A stretch of DNA of 64,000 bases from NCBI GenBank assembly GCA_039029315.1, contig JBCCGK010000047.1, positions 18,814 through 82,813 of the forward strand, given 5' to 3'. This stretch comes from JBCCCJ01 sp039029315 (GTDB lineage: Bacteria; Bacteroidota; Bacteroidia; J057). The notes below the pieces were generated by a model. The model saw only the letters and a program-made list of their open reading frames with translations. It did not search any database and was not told where the DNA came from. Made by a program: the position numbers and the translations under genes. Shown here piece after piece: positions 61,227 to 64,000 of this stretch (the first letter of the stretch is position 1; every line of letters begins with the position of its first letter).

Positions 61227-64000
61227 ATGAAAACCTATCAACAATATCAATGTCCATTCAGCTTATTCTCATTGCTATTGACATTGCCATTTTCTCTTTT
61301 TTCCCAAAGCAATCTAGCCTTTGAAGACAACTTTTCCCGTCCGCATCTGTGGGAAGAAATCTACCTCATTCCCCTCAACACTAGCACGGGCCAGCTGCTT
61401 ACTTCAGATGGCGATATCCATATCGATGGGGGCGAGGTCGTCTATGATGACTGCGGCAATCAAGCAGACAAGCGGGTTGTCAGAAAAATAGGGACGCCCC
61501 TGGGTCAATACTGGACCCTGGATGTAGATTTCACGCCCACAGCTGGTGGGCCTCATGGCGTGGGTCATATCATCGCAGGGCTTACCGCCGGAACAGCCAA
61601 TCCCTACAATATCGTCCCGGAAACCGTTAGCAGTTCCAATCCCAGCTTTGCCCATACTGAGCAGGATGGTATCTTTCTGGAATATATGTCTCCCCTGAAT
61701 GGGGCCACCAGCGACTATTATCTTCGTGTTCGTTCCAAAGATGGTACGACTTACCATACACCAGTCAGTTGCGGGAATATTGCGCCCAATGGACAGACCT
61801 ATTATCTGCGCCTGATCAGAGCCAATGGATCGCTCACCTTTCAGCGCTATAATGATGCAGCTCGCACAGATCTGGAAGATGATTATGCGCTCAGCCTTCC
61901 ATCCACAGTAACAGGCCTGAATGCGCTTCAGCACAGCAACATCCCTCAAGGCAGCTACAATCGCAAGCTCACCGCCACAGTAGCCAATGTCAAGCTCTAT
62001 GACAGCAGCATGCCTTGTGTGCGCTGCGGGGATTACAATCTGTTCACAACCACCACCCTCACCGAAAGCTATGTGATGAGCAAAACGGCCAGAAAAGCGG
62101 TTTCCTCTTCCTCTGCTCTTGATGCGCTGAGCAATACAGCCGATGCCTGGGTAGAGCTAGCTTATGTAGATGGTTTGGGCAGACCCTTGCAAGAAATCTC
62201 TCTTGGAGCTGCTCCTGATTGTCAGGGAGAATTGGTTGCCTACCATCAATATGACGCATTCGGACGAGAGGCCATCATCGATCTGCCTTATGTTGCCAGC
62301 GGCATCAATGGCAGTTTTCGAGATGATGGCAACGGGGGCCTTCCAACAGGCGATCAGCGAGATTTTTATGATCCTCCCTCTCCTACTCCACCCAATTTTC
62401 CTCATATCCCAACAGCTGATTTGGCAGTCCCCTTTGCAGAGACGGTCTTTGAAGCCTCTCCTCTCAGCCGTGCACTAGAGCAAGGAGCACCCGGAGCTGA
62501 TTGGCAAGTGGGATCTGGCCATACTGTTCAGACAAACATCCGCCCCAACACCTCAGCTGATGATGTCTTCTTCTTTGGCCTCGATCCGCAGCCAGGTTCA
62601 ACATACAATAGCGAATATGATCCAGATGAGCTCATGCGATCAGAAACAACTGATGAAAATGGAACATATAGTTTGACCTTTACGGACAAGCTGGGCAGGA
62701 CCATTTTGGTTCAACAAGAGATTGGAGGAGCAGATATCCGCACCTACTATATGTATGATCAGTGGGGCCGGGTGAAATATGTGCTGCAACCCCAGGGAGT
62801 AGAAGAGTTCCAAGCCAATAGCACCAAAGGCTATGGCAATGCCTATGTGTTCTCGCAGGCCTTGATTGATGATTTTGCCTTCCAATATGTCTACGATGGA
62901 AGAGGAAGAGTGATTGAAAAAAGAGTGCCAGGAGCAGATTGGGTGCATCTGGTTTACAACAAATTGGATCAAGTGGTGCTCACCCAGGATGGCAATCAAA
63001 GAAACAAGGCTGGCACCAATGACTGGTCATTTACCAAATACGACATGCAAGCAAGGCCCATCATAACAGGAATCTTTGCCTCTGATGATGACAGGTCTAC
63101 GCTGCAAGCAGATCTGGATGCAGAGACGGTTTTGTTTGAACAAAGGGATGGAAGCAATTTCTCTACCCAACATGGCTACAGCAATCTGGCCTATCCAAGG
63201 ACCAATTTGGACATTCATTCGGTAACCTGGTTTGATGATTATGACTATGACAGGGATGGAAATGCAGACGTCAGCTATCAGGCGGATACAGACAACTTCC
63301 CAGATCATGAGATCAATTCCTTTACCAGAGGCATGATAACTGGAGTAAGAATCTGGATCTTGAATCCAGATAGTGATATGCCAGCCAGCATGCTCACCAG
63401 CACATTTTATGACAAATATGGCCGTGAGATCCAGACCATTGCAGACAATCACCTCAAGGGATCTGACATCAGCTGGTATGAGTACAATTTTGCAGGAGAG
63501 CTGCTGTTCAGCAAAGTCCAGCACATCGGCCATGATGGGACCAGTAGCTATGGAGCCTATGAGCGCAGCGCGACCATCTACAAATCCTTCACCTACGGCC
63601 CGCGTGGCAGACTCATTCGCACAGAGCAAAAAACAGAAGATCCAGAAAACTCTGGACACGAAACAGAGTTCGTAACCCTTTCAGAGCAGCGCTATGACAA
63701 GCTTGGGCAAATGAGCCGAAAGAATCTGCATTACAAAGCCGGGAATAACTTCCTCCAACTGGGCGATTATGAGTACAACATCAGAGGTTGGCTCACGCAG
63801 ATCAATGAGCCCTCAACCACCGTGCCCTCAGGGAGCTATCGGGACCTTTTTGCTATGAAGCTGCATTATAACTCAGGAGCCAGCAGCATCGTTTCTGGTA
63901 CAGATAATCTGTACAACGGCAACATCTCTGCGATGCAGTGGCAAGTCCTGGGAGAGGAAAGCGATATCCGGGCCTATGCCTTTGACTATGACAATCAAAA
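61227..64000 (+). CDS. Large RHS protein with DUF6443-like domain, 3'-truncated by the window edge
   Basis: Open from the ATG at 61227 to the window end, 924 codons and no stop. The N-terminus MKTYQQYQCPFSLFSLLLTL is a signal peptide. The first 270 residues form a beta-sandwich (FEDNFSRPHLWEEIYLIPLN, then HGVGHIIAGLTAGTANPYNI). A DUF6443-like domain follows: WVELAYVDGLGRPLQEISLG, then YDAFGREAIIDLPYV. YD repeats come next (YYMYDQWGRVKYVL, STFYDKYGREIQTIAD, YNIRGWLTQINEP), as in RHS proteins that carry a C-terminal core and variable tip. The toxin or tip lies beyond the window. It ends the cassette. Confidence 0.9.
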   Translation, partial: MKTYQQYQCPFSLFSLLLTLPFSLFSQSNLAFEDNFSRPHLWEEIYLIPLNTSTGQLLTSDGDIHIDGGEVVYDDCGNQADKRVVRKIGTPLGQYWTLDVDFTPTAGGPHGVGHIIAGLTAGTANPYNIVPETVSSSNPSFAHTEQDGIFLEYMSPLNGATSDYYLRVRSKDGTTYHTPVSCGNIAPNGQTYYLRLIRANGSLTFQRYNDAARTDLEDDYALSLPSTVTGLNALQHSNIPQGSYNRKLTATVANVKLYDSSMPCVRCGDYNLFTTTTLTESYVMSKTARKAVSSSSALDALSNTADAWVELAYVDGLGRPLQEISLGAAPDCQGELVAYHQYDAFGREAIIDLPYVASGINGSFRDDGNGGLPTGDQRDFYDPPSPTPPNFPHIPTADLAVPFAETVFEASPLSRALEQGAPGADWQVGSGHTVQTNIRPNTSADDVFFFGLDPQPGSTYNSEYDPDELMRSETTDENGTYSLTFTDKLGRTILVQQEIGGADIRTYYMYDQWGRVKYVLQPQGVEEFQANSTKGYGNAYVFSQALIDDFAFQYVYDGRGRVIEKRVPGADWVHLVYNKLDQVVLTQDGNQRNKAGTNDWSFTKYDMQARPIITGIFASDDDRSTLQADLDAETVLFEQRDGSNFSTQHGYSNLAYPRTNLDIHSVTWFDDYDYDRDGNADVSYQADTDNFPDHEINSFTRGMITGVRIWILNPDSDMPASMLTSTFYDKYGREIQTIADNHLKGSDISWYEYNFAGELLFSKVQHIGHDGTSSYGAYERSATIYKSFTYGPRGRLIRTEQKTEDPENSGHETEFVTLSEQRYDKLGQMSRKNLHYKAGNNFLQLGDYEYNIRGWLTQINEPSTTVPSGSYRDLFAMKLHYNSGASSIVSGTDNLYNGNISAMQWQVLGEESDIRAYAFDYDNQ

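Overview
The window comes from a member of the phylum Bacteroidota, most likely a marine or gliding Saprospiria- or Cytophagia-like lineage. This rests on protein types only: type IX secretion (T9SS) C-terminal sorting domains of both classes (PNP-type A and gliding-motility-associated type B), a giant SprB-repeat protein, a choice-of-anchor-L domain, large YD/RHS proteins, and start codons without Shine-Dalgarno leaders. No rRNA, tRNA, CRISPR array or intact insertion sequence was seen. The species cannot be named from the sequence.

The most telling region is 16.8-21.7 kb, a complete plasmid-type replication and partition module on the minus strand: a Rep_3-family initiator, a KilA-N DNA-binding protein, ParA and a small ribbon-helix-helix partner. 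Upstream of rep lies an origin with 14 iterons of 15 bp spaced about 21-22 bp, a perfect DnaA box and an AT-rich segment. A TGCAT-rich, AT-rich 780-bp stretch before parA is a candidate centromere. The window is therefore probably part of a plasmid, megaplasmid or chromid, or an integrated one.

Layout. 0-5.8 kb: a truncated metzincin protease, an isolated secretin, a lipoprotein, a flavin-reductase-like protein and small unknowns. 5.8-12.3 kb: sulfatase, succinate-semialdehyde dehydrogenase, an M48-type peptidase with a repeat tail, two possible small genes with hairpin-rich leaders, and a GNAT-like protein. 12.6-16.1 kb: an operon of ECF sigma factor, membrane anti-sigma/TPR protein and caspase-like protease. 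16.2-21.7 kb: rhodanese and the replicon core. 21.9-31.5 kb: metabolic and repair genes (cyclase-family hydrolase, vanadium haloperoxidase-like protein, msrB-msrA-SDR operon, GNAT, M1 aminopeptidase, ACMSD-like amidohydrolase, FAD-linked oxidase). 31.6-45.7 kb: two tandem giant T9SS cargo proteins, an EamA permease next to a frameshifted small membrane gene, and a sugar-dehydrogenase/cytochrome/PA14 fusion. 46.1-47.2 kb: a split YeeE/YedE transporter pair. 47.5-53.8 kb: a T9SS cargo gene, a TPR-histidine kinase with a one-domain response regulator, and at least three decayed gene fragments. 54.2-64 kb: a T9SS type B protein, then an RHS - ECF sigma - small secreted protein - RHS cassette whose last gene runs off the window.

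Two assemblies may be less well described: the sigma/anti-sigma/caspase-DUF4384 triad, and the RHS cassette with its own embedded sigma factor. Both are regulation plus effector arrangements, but their function is inference. All domain names were assigned by reading motifs, without database searches.
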